Source: Tangfeifania diversioriginum
GTDB taxonomy: Bacteria; Bacteroidota; Bacteroidia; Bacteroidales; Prolixibacteraceae
Direction of reading: 5' to 3'
Assembly (NCBI GenBank): GCA_945873105.1
Contig: CAMCBW010000018.1
Location: 31,189-95,188, forward strand
DNA: 64,000 bases
Shown here: positions 52,459-62,336 of the stretch, piece by piece
How the letters are laid out: every line of letters starts with the position of its first letter
Numbering within the stretch: position 1 is the stretch's first letter
The notes under the pieces: model-generated
Database searches by the model: none
The model's input: only the letters and a program-made list of their open reading frames with translations
What the model was told of the DNA's origin: nothing
Made by a program: the position numbers and the translations under genes

Positions 52459-55400
52459 TTATAATCCAATACGTATGCCCAATACATAGCTTTTGATAAT
52501 CATCGTATTGTTGTTTGAACCTCCAGTTGGATCTCCGACTGAATTAACATTGGTCCAACCATTGGTATCATCCGGATTGATACCGGCCTTTACAACATCG
52601 CCCCCCCAAAGGAATGGATTAAGCATTTGTCCATACAACTGGAATGATTTGATGTGGCATTTTTCAAGAATTTTGGCAGGAAAATTGTAAGCCAGTGAAA
52701 TATTCCGCACAGCAACAAAGGATCCATCGTTGATAAACATAGCCCTATTGATATCCGCATTGGATGCTTTTGGATTGGTGGTTGGTTGCGGCCATTTGGC
52801 ACCGGCGTTGGTGGGAGACCAGAAATTATCGGGGCTTTCAGAACGGACATAACCCACGAAACTACCTCCGCCAGAACCTCCGGGTTGCAGGGAGGAGAAA
52901 TATTTCTGACCTACCCTTGAGTAAACCATGAAACTCAGCTCAAAATCTTTGTAATTGAAAGTATTGGTCATACCGGCAATCCATTTGGGACGTACAGTAC
53001 CCCTGATCACTTTGTCGTTGTCCTCCAGTTTATGGTTGGGAGTTCCCTGTTCGACAGGTTTGTACTGCCCCGGAGTAAAATTGTATCCGTTGGCACTCCA
53101 TTGTGCAATTTCTGCCTTATCTTCTGGGGTATCCTGCCATAAGCCATCCACTTCATAGGTTCTGAAAACCTGCAATGGATAACCAATGTACCAGTTGTTT
53201 CCCTTCATATCCTCTTTTCCGTTGACCAGCTCGACAATCTCTTCGTGGTTGGTTGTCCAGTTAAAATCTGTCGTCCATCTGAATTGATCTGATTGCACAT
53301 TGATGGAAGAAAGCGATAGTTCAATCCCCTTGTTCATCATTTTTCCAATATTACCCGTGATGAACGGGAAACCCACGATGGCCGGAATACTCCGGTCCAT
53401 CAATATATTATCTGTGTTGGAGTGGTACAATTCGATCGTGCCTGACAATCTGCCTTTCAGCACAGAAAAATCTATACCAAGGTTTGTCTGGGCCGTTGTT
53501 TCCCATTGCATATCGGGATTAGGCATGTTGTAAGGGTTGTAACCAATGGCAGCAATATCGCCAAAAGCATACTTGTATTGCGTCAGAGGTCCTGAGGTTG
53601 AATAGGCACCAACTGCAGAATTGCCTACTACCCCATATCCCAAGCGGAGTTTTAATTCATTGATCCAGGAGACCGGTTTCAGGAATGATTCTTCGTGCAC
53701 CTTCCATGCCACTGCACCGGATGGGAAAAAACTCCATTTGTGCCCCGGGGCAAGTACCGAAGCTCCGTCATTACGACCGGTAGCGGTAAAAAGGTATTTG
53801 TTCTTGTAGGAATAATTGAGTCGAACCATGTATGACATCAGCGAATTTTCTGTAAAACCCGTACCATAACTATCGGGATTGCCGTTGAGATTGGCACCCA
53901 GGTTGTACCAGCTGGATGAGTCGTAAATGATTTTCGAGGCACTCATATTGCCGCTCTCGGTGCGGTTCTTTTGAACTGACTGGAGCAAGGTAGCTCCGAA
54001 TGCGTGTTTATCGTAGGTTTTGTCGAAATACAACAAATTCTCGAGCATGTATTGGAAGTTATCTGAAGTGGAATAGCTGGCGGCCGAAGTTTGTGGCGTA
54101 GCTGTTCTTCTCAGGGTTGATTGAGATCCCTGCCATGCACCATTCCTTTGGTAACGGAAACCGGATCCGAAGTTCATCCTGTATTTCAACCAGGGGGTAA
54201 ATTTGATTTCGGCATAGAGGTTGGCGTTGATGTTGACAGATCTTCTGTCGTCATCGCTGTTTTCCATATCGATCAGCGGGTTCCAGGTTGGTCCAGATTT
54301 GTTGTTGCCAGGATAAAGGATCATGTTGCCATTTTCGTCGTAGGGTTGTGCCATCCGGTATTGACCCAGCGCCATTCCATAGGCATCCTGCGGTCCAGTT
54401 GCACTTCCGGAGCGGTTGATGACCCCGTATTGCTGGCTGGTCATGGAGGCATTGATAGAAGCGCCTACCACCATCCATTTAACCGGCGTAATATCGCCGT
54501 TGATTTTGGTGGTAAACCGGCTGTATTCCTGGTTTTTCTGTGTCCCATTGTTGTCATAATAGCCCAGCGAGATATAAAGACGGGAGGTCTCATTACCGGC
54601 CGAAAGCGACAACAGGTGGTTTTGGGTGATTCCTGTGCGGGTCAAAATATCCTGCCAATCTGTTGATGGAATATTTCCGGGATTGTACACCGGAACCTGG
54701 GCCGGATAACCTTTGGCTACCTCTTCTGCTGTTGCTGCACGGGTTTTTACAGAAGAAAAGGGTCCAGGGTCATTCCATTCATATCCCGAACGAATGGCAT
54801 TGATGGTGGTCACATCTGAGTTGCCAAATTTGTTGATATCAGCCTGTGGATCAGGGTATGACAAGGAGGTAGTCCCCAATTTGTAGGTACCGCCATTGAT
54901 CTCTGCGAGCCTCATCCTGTCCATGGCTTCGCCTGAACCAGCCCAGTCTGTGGTAGAATGGATGTTGTCAAAAGAGGTGGTCATATCATAATTGACCGAC
55001 AATTTTCCCTTCTTTCCTTGCTTGGTGGTGATCAAAACAACACCATTGGCACCTCTGGCACCATAAATAGCGGTTGCAGAAGCATCTTTCAAGATCTCCA
55101 TGCTGCTGATATCGTTGGGGTTAATGTCGTTCAGGCTACCCATCAGGATAATTCCATCTACGACATATAGCGGAGAATTGGTCGCTGAAATCGATCTGGT
55201 ACCGCGGATGGTAACAGATGCAACCTCTCCGGGGCGTACATTGGAAACGATGTCAACACCGGCGACTTTTCCCTGAATGGCCTGGACAGCATTCTGTACC
55301 GGACGCTCTTTCATGGTTTTTTCAGAGACACTGACCAAAGCCCCCGTGATATCGCTTTTCTTTACTGTACCATATCCGACTACGACAACTTCCTCAATAC

Positions 55401-56019
55401 CAATATTCTCTTCTTCCATTACGATGTTGATGGTTCCCTTTGTGCCAACCGCAACCTCCTGCGTCTTCATGCCGACAAACATGAACTGCAAAGTGGCGTT
55501 ATCGGGTACTCCTGAAATGGCGTAGTTTCCGCTGGCATCTGTAATGACACCGTTGGTGGTTCCCTTCACAACGACAGAAACGCCGGGTAAGGATCCTCCG
55601 GATTTATCGCTGATCTTACCAGTCACTTTTTTCCCCTGCTGCATGGTTGTAGCGGGATTTTCATTGGTGACCACAATGTTTTTATCCACAATCTTGTAGG
55701 TGCAATTCTCATCGAGCACTTTTTTCAATACCTCATCTATCGTTGCATCAGAAACCCTGATCGATTTCTTGTTTTCCAGGTTCAGCTCTTCGCTTTTAAA
55801 GAAGAAGCCGAATTCGCTGTTTCGTTCAATCTCCCTGAAGATATCCACAATTGTTGCATTGTTCATATTCAGACTGATACGGGCTGTCTGGCTGTATGAA
55901 CTTACCGCAGAAGCAGTAAACAAAGTGAATAAAATAAGACCTACGGTTAATTTCATAATTCGGATAGTTTTTTTCCACCTTTGCTGTGCAACGCATAGCA
56001 AATCATAACTTTTCTTCAT
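52459..56019 (-). CDS. SusC-family TonB-dependent transporter with N-terminal STN domain
   Basis: Outer-membrane glycan importer, 1186 residues from the ATG at 56019 (MKKSYDLLCVAQQRW); an internal start at MKLTVGLILF is also plausible. After the signal comes an STN (secretin/TonB short N-terminal) domain (ISLNMNNATIVDIFREIERNSEFGFFF), a carboxypeptidase-like domain, and the SusC marker EEVVVVGYGTVKKSDITGAL before the plug (GARGANGVVLITTK). The STN domain signals to a FecR anti-sigma factor, which is encoded directly upstream together with its sigma factor. It ends in aromatic/hydrophobic barrel strands (VLGIRIGL). Confidence 0.94.
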   Translation of the reverse strand: MKKSYDLLCVAQQRWKKTIRIMKLTVGLILFTLFTASAVSSYSQTARISLNMNNATIVDIFREIERNSEFGFFFKSEELNLENKKSIRVSDATIDEVLKKVLDENCTYKIVDKNIVVTNENPATTMQQGKKVTGKISDKSGGSLPGVSVVVKGTTNGVITDASGNYAISGVPDNATLQFMFVGMKTQEVAVGTKGTINIVMEEENIGIEEVVVVGYGTVKKSDITGALVSVSEKTMKERPVQNAVQAIQGKVAGVDIVSNVRPGEVASVTIRGTRSISATNSPLYVVDGIILMGSLNDINPNDISSMEILKDASATAIYGARGANGVVLITTKQGKKGKLSVNYDMTTSFDNIHSTTDWAGSGEAMDRMRLAEINGGTYKLGTTSLSYPDPQADINKFGNSDVTTINAIRSGYEWNDPGPFSSVKTRAATAEEVAKGYPAQVPVYNPGNIPSTDWQDILTRTGITQNHLLSLSAGNETSRLYISLGYYDNNGTQKNQEYSRFTTKINGDITPVKWMVVGASINASMTSQQYGVINRSGSATGPQDAYGMALGQYRMAQPYDENGNMILYPGNNKSGPTWNPLIDMENSDDDRRSVNINANLYAEIKFTPWLKYRMNFGSGFRYQRNGAWQGSQSTLRRTATPQTSAASYSTSDNFQYMLENLLYFDKTYDKHAFGATLLQSVQKNRTESGNMSASKIIYDSSSWYNLGANLNGNPDSYGTGFTENSLMSYMVRLNYSYKNKYLFTATGRNDGASVLAPGHKWSFFPSGAVAWKVHEESFLKPVSWINELKLRLGYGVVGNSAVGAYSTSGPLTQYKYAFGDIAAIGYNPYNMPNPDMQWETTAQTNLGIDFSVLKGRLSGTIELYHSNTDNILMDRSIPAIVGFPFITGNIGKMMNKGIELSLSSINVQSDQFRWTTDFNWTTNHEEIVELVNGKEDMKGNNWYIGYPLQVFRTYEVDGLWQDTPEDKAEIAQWSANGYNFTPGQYKPVEQGTPNHKLEDNDKVIRGTVRPKWIAGMTNTFNYKDFELSFMVYSRVGQKYFSSLQPGGSGGGSFVGYVRSESPDNFWSPTNAGAKWPQPTTNPKASNADINRAMFINDGSFVAVRNISLAYNFPAKILEKCHIKSFQLYGQMLNPFLWGGDVVKAGINPDDTNGWTNVNSVGDPTGGSNNNTMIIKSYVLGIRIGL

Positions 56020-56084
56020 AGTTTTGTAATGTTTTAAGTTTAAATGAAAAACTGACGCCAATCAGTTTCGAATACTCAAATCAG

Positions 56085-56106
56085 GTGCACCCCTCCACGG
56101 GTGCAC
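56085..56106. other. Hairpin between fecR and susC
   Basis: GTGCACCC (56085-56092) and GGGTGCAC (56099-56106) form an 8-bp stem with a 6-base loop, just after the fecR stop codon on the minus strand. It could separate the regulator and transporter messages; the T tract is weak. Confidence 0.5.
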
Positions 56107-56115
56107 TTAATTTTT

Positions 56116-57102
56116 CTAGTAAATGTACACGAAGTCCTTGTCCTCCTTTCTGTCGGTAATTTTATAGTTTATTTTGTCGGTTAATGAAAGCATTTGCAAT
56201 ACGAGCTTCACGGTAGTTGTTCGTTTGATTACGCTGGTGTAACGGGTATTTGCCAGCGCTTTGTCACTGATCACAATCTCCACATTGTACCATGATTCAA
56301 GCTCATGACAAATTTCGCCCAGCGTCTTGTGTATAAAAACGAATTTCCCCTCCTTCCATGCCGTTGCAATGGATGGATCCTGCCGGGATACCACCATGTG
56401 ATTGGATTGCTTGTTAAACTGCAGGTATTCTCCTGGTTTTAAGGAGAGCATTGGTGCTGCACTGCTTTGGCAAAAATCAACCTGTCCATCCGCCAGCGCA
56501 ACATTGATTACCTGTTCCTCCTTGTATGCCCGGATATCGAATTTTGTCCCGATGTCCTTCACCTTGAAAAAACCAAGATCCACCACAAAGTTCCGATGAG
56601 GGTCAGGTACCATTTCAAAATAGGCCTCTCCATTCAATACGGCAGACATTTCACCGTTTGAAGTTTTAGTAATGCTGATCTTGGATCCGGAACTCAGCCA
56701 AATGGAAGAACCATCTTCCAAATGTATGGTTGAAACTGCTCCCCTTTCGGATGAATAGTTAATCTGCTGCGTATAGACGGGCATTTTTGTAATGGATCCC
56801 GCCATGTACTGAACCAACAAACCCAGTCCCAGGGCAACAACAAATATGGCGGCATAACGGTACCACAACTCATGGAGGGACAATCTCCTTTCAGGATTCA
56901 AACGGCTCCAGATGCGATCAAAACTGGCAATCGAATGATCGTTGCTGCTGATCCGTGTTGCGGCTGTAACCGCATAAATGGTCTTGAAGTGAAAGAACCT
57001 CTCCTTCAAATCTACATTGATTTCCAGCTCCTTGTAAAAATCAATCTTTTCGGCTTCGGTGGCCGAACCATTGATCATTCTAATAAATAATTCCTCTGAC
57101 AT
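56116..57102 (-). CDS. FecR-family anti-sigma factor
   Basis: 328 residues from the ATG at 57102 (MSEELFIRMINGSATEAEKIDFY); the frame is open 63 bases upstream. A cytoplasmic N-terminal sigma-binding region, a single membrane helix (about residues 86-105, YAAIFVVALGLGLLVQYMAG), a periplasmic FecR domain (STIHLEDGSSIWLSSGSKI, VLNGEAYFEMV, FDIRAYKEEQVINVALADGQVDF) and a C-terminal DUF4974-like domain are visible. It relays the SusC STN signal to the ECF sigma factor encoded 83 bases upstream. Confidence 0.92.
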   Translation of the reverse strand: MSEELFIRMINGSATEAEKIDFYKELEINVDLKERFFHFKTIYAVTAATRISSNDHSIASFDRIWSRLNPERRLSLHELWYRYAAIFVVALGLGLLVQYMAGSITKMPVYTQQINYSSERGAVSTIHLEDGSSIWLSSGSKISITKTSNGEMSAVLNGEAYFEMVPDPHRNFVVDLGFFKVKDIGTKFDIRAYKEEQVINVALADGQVDFCQSSAAPMLSLKPGEYLQFNKQSNHMVVSRQDPSIATAWKEGKFVFIHKTLGEICHELESWYNVEIVISDKALANTRYTSVIKRTTTVKLVLQMLSLTDKINYKITDRKEDKDFVYIY

Positions 57103-57185
57103 TTTTTTCCTGAATTGATAACTATACACACAACTTCTGTTCGACCCTATCAAAAAAGCCGACAAAAACGATTAATTTTTCCCGA

Positions 57186-57776
57186 TTAGGATAAGATATT
57201 GGAAATAAGGTATATGACAGCCAGAAAATCTTTAAGTTCAGTTCTCAGAATTTTCAATGCCCGCGTCATTCTGGCTTCGACCGTTTTTATGCTGATGGAT
57301 TGCCGCTCCGAAATCTCCTTGTACTGTAACTCCTCAAACCGGCTCAACAGAAAAGTCTCCCTGATCTCTTCCGGTAAAGCATCGATTGCTTGGTCAATTT
57401 TCTTTCTTAACTCCTCAAATTCAATGTAATTGCCCAGCTTTTCCAAAGCTTCATAATTAAATTGCATTTCGAGATATTTGAGATTCTCCTGGTGTCTCAG
57501 GATGACTTTTTGGTTCCGAAGGTAATTCAGGCAGTTGTTCTTGGTGATGGTGTAGAGAAAATTCCGAAGGTTAAACTGCGGGTTCAAGGATTCCCGTATT
57601 TCCCAAAGTTTCAAAAAGGTATCCTGAACGATCTCCTCCGAAATTTTGCTGTCGTGCAGGTAGTGGAGGGAGAGGTGGTACATGAGCCCGTAGAAATCAT
57701 TGTAGACAGCCAGATAGGCTGACTTCTCCCCTTTTCTAAGTGAAACGATAAGTTCATTGAGTCTGGCTGGATCCAT
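57186..57776 (-). CDS. ECF-type RNA polymerase sigma factor
   Basis: 196-residue sigma-70 family extracytoplasmic-function factor. Region 2 reads YHLSLHYLHDSKISEEIVQDTFLKLWEIRESL ... NLRNFLYTITKNNCLNYLR; region 4 reads LPEEIRETFLLSRFEELQYKEISERQSISIKTVEARMTRALKILR. Paired with fecR and an STN-bearing SusC, it should direct transcription of susCD and perhaps the enzymes when the glycan is bound. It is followed on the other side by the symporter gene, 153 bases away and on the same strand. Confidence 0.93.
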   Translation of the reverse strand: MDPARLNELIVSLRKGEKSAYLAVYNDFYGLMYHLSLHYLHDSKISEEIVQDTFLKLWEIRESLNPQFNLRNFLYTITKNNCLNYLRNQKVILRHQENLKYLEMQFNYEALEKLGNYIEFEELRKKIDQAIDALPEEIRETFLLSRFEELQYKEISERQSISIKTVEARMTRALKILRTELKDFLAVIYLISNILS

Positions 57777-57929
57777 TTCAGGATTAAAATTACCGCAAAG
57801 TTACCATTTATAAAAATTACGCAGAGGGTCAAAAGTACCAATATGCGGGAGAACAGGCCATTCTACCACAGAAAATCCTTAAAATGGAAACATCCTCATC
57901 GCAGGGGATTCTCTGCTCCGCCTTGGTTT

Positions 57930-59543
57930 TTAGCTCAACCAAACATACAGAAACAAAGTAGCCAAAGAGAGAAGCCCCAGGTGCAATCTCCAGTCGGTAA
58001 TGCCCTCAAATCTAGCTATACCACTGGAATAGTTGATGGTGGTCTTTGCAAGTTTCTCCGGAGCCGTTTTCTCTGTAAAAGCAGAAACGGCAAATAACAC
58101 TCCTGTAATCAAGATCTCGGCCCACAAACCCCTGAAACCAAAATTCAACGTCAGCGGATGGTGAAGAATGGGGAAATAGTGTGCACCAGCAGTAGGCCCT
58201 ATCAATTGATCCACTACAAAGATGGTAGCAAGAAGTATTCCGACAAAGACAGAAACGATGGCACCTTTCATGGTGACCTTTTTACTAACGATCCCAAAGA
58301 AAATAGCAGGAAAAACGGGAATTACGAGGTAAGCGGAGATGGTTTGAAGGTACTTGTACAATCCTTCTTCATTCTTATACACCAGGTAGGCAGCCCCAAA
58401 TCCAAGCAGTGTAACCAAAACAATAACATACCGACCCAAAGCTACCTGCCTCTTTTCTGAAACCTTTGGATTGAATTCAAGAATAAAATCCCTTACCACA
58501 AGGGTCGAGACGGAATTTAAGACAGCTATCAGTGAAGTAACGAGAGCCGCCATGAGCGAGGCAAGCATCAAACCTCTCAAGCCTGTCGGCATTAGTTTGT
58601 TGAGTAGTAGCACAAAAGTCTGTTTGGTGGCATCCCCCTGCAGTTCATTTGGGTAGAGAGCAAAGGCGATGACACCTGGAAGTGCAAAAATGAAGATCGG
58701 AAACAGTTTCAGGAAAGTGGCGAACATGGCACCCCAGCGCGCATTTTTCAGGTCGGGAGCCGACAAAGCTCGCTGCACATTCACCTGATCAATGCCCCAA
58801 TAGAAGATCCCTGCATAAAATGCTGTGGCAAAAATTCCCCAGAAGGGATAGACAGGATCAGAGATCGGTTTGGAAATCTTCATCATCTCCGGAACCTTTT
58901 CCATCAGACCACCCCAACCTCCTACCTTGTCCAATCCAATAAAAAGCATGATGGAAGATCCCAGCAAAATAATGATGACCTGAATAGCATCAGTATAAGC
59001 AACTGCCGTAAAACCTCCAAGGATGGTAAAAACAGCCACTATCGCCCCAATGTAGAAAACAGTAGTCATTACATTCCACCCCAGAATACTGTTAAGGACG
59101 AGAGCCCCTGCAAATAGCGTAAAGGCAAGTTTGGTCATCACACTGATAACGAGCATCAAACCGGAGAAGAAAGTCCTGGCTCGCCGGTCAAACCTCAATT
59201 CCAGAAACTCAGGGATGGTGAAGACTTTGTTCTTCATGTAATGTGGAAACAATATGGCGCATGCGAATCCAAGGGTAATGGCACAAGTCAATTCGACGGA
59301 TCCGGCAGAAAGTCCATACCTGTAGGAGTCTCCGGATAATCCAACCAGGTGTTCTGCCCCAATGTTCGTTGCAAACAGGGAGGCTCCGACTATGGGCCAG
59401 GCGATTTTTCGCCCTCCCAAAAAGAAGTTGGAGCTATTTTCACTTGCCTTTTTACGGTAGGCCATCCACAGACCAAAGGACATGCTGCCAATCATGACCA
59501 AGGAGAAGATTAGCCAGTCGAGCGAGGTTAGGGTTAGGTTCAT
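57930..59543 (-). CDS. Sodium:solute symporter (SSS family)
   Basis: Inner-membrane Na+-coupled transporter, 537 residues with about 13-14 hydrophobic helices. SSS signatures include SNFFLGGRKIAWPIVGASLFATNIGAEHLVG and LGGFTAVAYTDAIQVIIILLG, FPIFIFALPG and LMLASLMAALVTSLIAVLNS, matching the SglT-like subfamily that carries sugars. Substrate is probably a mono- or disaccharide released in the periplasm. It is the last gene of an AGE epimerase / deoxyhypusine-synthase-like / symporter set. Confidence 0.9.
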   Translation of the reverse strand: MNLTLTSLDWLIFSLVMIGSMSFGLWMAYRKKASENSSNFFLGGRKIAWPIVGASLFATNIGAEHLVGLSGDSYRYGLSAGSVELTCAITLGFACAILFPHYMKNKVFTIPEFLELRFDRRARTFFSGLMLVISVMTKLAFTLFAGALVLNSILGWNVMTTVFYIGAIVAVFTILGGFTAVAYTDAIQVIIILLGSSIMLFIGLDKVGGWGGLMEKVPEMMKISKPISDPVYPFWGIFATAFYAGIFYWGIDQVNVQRALSAPDLKNARWGAMFATFLKLFPIFIFALPGVIAFALYPNELQGDATKQTFVLLLNKLMPTGLRGLMLASLMAALVTSLIAVLNSVSTLVVRDFILEFNPKVSEKRQVALGRYVIVLVTLLGFGAAYLVYKNEEGLYKYLQTISAYLVIPVFPAIFFGIVSKKVTMKGAIVSVFVGILLATIFVVDQLIGPTAGAHYFPILHHPLTLNFGFRGLWAEILITGVLFAVSAFTEKTAPEKLAKTTINYSSGIARFEGITDWRLHLGLLSLATLFLYVWLS

Positions 59544-59585
59544 GTAGTAGTTTGATTAAGAAGTGACTAAAGTGAACTATAGTGT

Positions 59586-60617
59586 TCAGAGAAGTTCTAT
59601 CAGTTGCTGATAGAGATATGGAATGGTTTGGATCTGGTTTCCTTCAATGTAAAAGCCCTTGCCGCCGTAGGCCTGAGGTATTCTGGCCACGATACTTTTT
59701 TGATCCCTGAAGTAGTACCCTACAGTGGTCTCATTGGTGGCTGTTTCAGGATGGTATGGCCGCAAGTCAAAATTGGCAGTCAGTATGTCATTGGGTGTCC
59801 TCCCTACATTCCCAACCATGGAAGCTGCCTTGAGGAATACTTCGGGACCAGTCACTGCACTTCCGATGTTCAGAATCACCCCACCCTGCATCAATTTGGA
59901 TACCTCCTGGGTATAAATCAAAAAATCCCGTCCGGAACATCCACCTTTGGCACATCCATCAAACCAATAATGCTGGTCGAGCACATCTGTTCCAATTCCA
60001 ACATGAACTGTAAAAGGGACTTTTTCCTGGTAGCAGGCAACTGCAATACTCAGTTCAGGATATGCAAAAACCATTGAATCAACCTCTATACCAAGGTATC
60101 TGGCAACTTTCTTCCGGAAAGACTTTTTGCAGATCATTTTCCCCACAGACTCCCCGTACCCCAACTTTTTCTTATTGCCAACATTCAGGGCCGCATTGAT
60201 ATAATTGAATTCATAGGCCATGCCAAATTCCCCCTTTTCCAGGGCTTGCGGAACATATTCACTGGTTTCCCCCATCAGGGCCAGTTCGAAATCGTGGATG
60301 GAGGTAGCCCCATTTCCTGAGATAACCGTAAATAGACCCCGGTGAATCAAATCTACCAGCAGGCGGTTCAATCCATTCTTAACAAGATGCCCTCCGGTAA
60401 ACAAGAGAATTGGCTGACCCTTGTCTTTTCTATCAACAATTTCCCGGGCCAAAGCCTCAATGTTCGATTTTACCGCTTCCGGCAAATCTACCACACATTT
60501 AACCACTTCCTCTATCTCACGGAGATCTCCGAATTTTACTTTGTTGGCTCTCCCCTTCACCGGATAAGTTTGGATCTGAGCCGCATCGAAAACCTCGTAC
60601 CTGCCTTTGTAATGCAT
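59586..60617 (-). CDS. Deoxyhypusine-synthase-like conserved protein of unknown function
   Basis: 343-residue cytoplasmic protein. LLFTGGHLVKNGLNRLLVDLI and TVISGNGATSIHDFELALMGETSEYV give a Rossmann-like arrangement resembling the deoxyhypusine synthase fold, but the catalytic lysine block of true synthases is not recognised. A cysteine cluster (FDGCAKGGCSGRDF) and a C-terminal LNIGSAVTGPEVFLKAASMV block look conserved. The N-terminus (YEVFDAAQIQTYPVKGRANKV) is like a family seen in diverse bacteria near sugar kinases. No reaction can be assigned. It is flanked by sugar epimerase and symporter genes on the same strand. Confidence 0.7.
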   Translation of the reverse strand: MHYKGRYEVFDAAQIQTYPVKGRANKVKFGDLREIEEVVKCVVDLPEAVKSNIEALAREIVDRKDKGQPILLFTGGHLVKNGLNRLLVDLIHRGLFTVISGNGATSIHDFELALMGETSEYVPQALEKGEFGMAYEFNYINAALNVGNKKKLGYGESVGKMICKKSFRKKVARYLGIEVDSMVFAYPELSIAVACYQEKVPFTVHVGIGTDVLDQHYWFDGCAKGGCSGRDFLIYTQEVSKLMQGGVILNIGSAVTGPEVFLKAASMVGNVGRTPNDILTANFDLRPYHPETATNETTVGYYFRDQKSIVARIPQAYGGKGFYIEGNQIQTIPYLYQQLIELL

Positions 60618-60795
60618 TGGCTTGATATTATTTTTAATATATAAGGTGTTAGTTAATGGCCCATTGCATTTGGCCTACCTTCCATACATCTTGCTCTATG
60701 CGCTTTGCCCTATGCTCTATGCATCATTTCCTTTATGCGTCAACAATTAAAGTGTTTGCCTCAGGCAGTGCACCTCCAGATTCGAAAATTCAAAA
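60618..60795. other. Intergenic region with CTCTATGC microrepeats
   Basis: The 178-base gap between the epimerase and the deoxyhypusine-synthase-like gene contains TGCTCTATGCGC and CCTATGCTCTATGC, short direct repeats, and no gene. Confidence 0.45.
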
Positions 60796-62061
60796 TTACT
60801 TTAATAGTATGTCGAGTCTTTTGATACTCTGAATGGCTGCCCTGACTGTATGGTAATTGATTTTCCAGGAATGTCCCATGTGTGTCCAGATTGGTTCTCC
60901 CTTGCGGGAAAGCAATGGATACCATTCACCCACCTTTTTGTTAACTACTTTGTCATACACAAACCGGTGAACATTCATGTAGGCACTCCAATATTTGTCA
61001 CCGCCAAAGAGAATCAACGCATCCAGCAGCCCAATCAACACCTCGGCCTGCTGCCAGAACTCCTTTTCCTTGTCGTACACACCTCCGGAATGAGGTCCTT
61101 CAACATAAACTCCTCCAAATTCCATATCGATCCCATTGTCTACCGTATGGTTATAGATGATTTGGAACAACTCCTTGTACTCCTGCGGGTCGCTTTTCAA
61201 GATTTCCAGCGAATGGAGCAACAGCCAGGCAAACTCCGCATTGTGTCCGAAACAGGTGTTGTCGGTGGCATTTCCTTTTTGTCCCTCTTCCGAGAAACGA
61301 TCCCAGCCCCAGATTATGTCGAACTTGATCTGCGGTGCCACACTCCAATTTGCATAGAATTGAGGAATCCCCGTTTTATAAACAGGATGAATGATCCTAT
61401 TTATCAATAAATCAATATCTTCTTTTAATTTTCTACGGTGAACTTCCAATCCGGTACACTCGTACAAAGCTGTAAATGCCTCCATCAGGTGCATGTGAAC
61501 ATCCAGTGTTTTTCGGTCTCCACCCTGGCTCCCAGGACCACAGAGGGTCCAGTCGCGTTGAAACATCTCCCAATAACCACCATAACGGGTATCTGCACCA
61601 AATTTTTGCAGCAAATCAAAAACTTTCTCTGCATATTCCCTGCCGCGCGGATCCCCGGTGGCAAGTGTATATTCACTGAGACAATAGATCGCAAAACTAT
61701 GACCATAGATAATTTTCTGGTCCATCTTTACCTCCCCTTTACGGTTCATCATCCAGAAGAAACCGCCATGTTGCTGGTCCCACATCTTGTTGAGGAGGAA
61801 ATCAACGCCATGTCGGGCCAAATCAGCAAGTTTGCCCTCCCCGTATCCCGCCCTGTGGGCAGAAGCGATGGTATAGATGCATCTGGTTTGTGCGATCAGC
61901 GATTTCTCATCTTCACCGGTATCATTGCCGTTCTGGTCCCAATGCGTCAGGAATCCACCATTGACATCATCTTTCATCCGGGAAGTCCAAAATGGAAGTA
62001 GTTCATTCAGCAGATGGTTCTCTGCCTCACTTTTTAAGCTTAAAATCTCCGTTCTGTTCAT
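60796..62061 (-). CDS. AGE-family sugar epimerase/isomerase
   Basis: 421 residues from the ATG at 62061 (MNRTEILSLKSEAENHLLNELLPFW); the frame is open 42 bases upstream. The (alpha/alpha)6 barrel of the N-acylglucosamine/cellobiose 2-epimerase family is evident: GGFLTHWDQNG, TRCIYTIASAHRAGYGEG, GGFFWMMNRKGEVKMDQKIIYGHSFAIY, DVHMHLMEAFTALYECTG and FGHNAEFAWLLLHS with the family His residues. The substrate (disaccharide or free sugar) is uncertain. No signal peptide, so it acts in the cytoplasm on sugar brought in by the symporter encoded downstream. Confidence 0.85.
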   Translation of the reverse strand: MNRTEILSLKSEAENHLLNELLPFWTSRMKDDVNGGFLTHWDQNGNDTGEDEKSLIAQTRCIYTIASAHRAGYGEGKLADLARHGVDFLLNKMWDQQHGGFFWMMNRKGEVKMDQKIIYGHSFAIYCLSEYTLATGDPRGREYAEKVFDLLQKFGADTRYGGYWEMFQRDWTLCGPGSQGGDRKTLDVHMHLMEAFTALYECTGLEVHRRKLKEDIDLLINRIIHPVYKTGIPQFYANWSVAPQIKFDIIWGWDRFSEEGQKGNATDNTCFGHNAEFAWLLLHSLEILKSDPQEYKELFQIIYNHTVDNGIDMEFGGVYVEGPHSGGVYDKEKEFWQQAEVLIGLLDALILFGGDKYWSAYMNVHRFVYDKVVNKKVGEWYPLLSRKGEPIWTHMGHSWKINYHTVRAAIQSIKRLDILLK

Positions 62062-62336
62062 TTTAGGTAGTAATGTTTGCCAAAAAAAGTAAACGAGCTG
62101 CACCTTGGGAGGGATAGCGCCGTTTTTACTTTATATTTTGATTTTAGTTGTCCGATTCGCTCGTAAATATAGCTTTTAACTGATTTTAATCTATCATTTG
62201 TACGACTATTTTCACATTTATTGGAACCGCGAAACCAAGGCGGCGATTTGAGAAAAAACATACAGTGTAGTAACATTGTCAGCGCATGCGTTTTAAGTTG
62301 ATCACATAATAATTATCTTGGAGAAAATTATAACCC

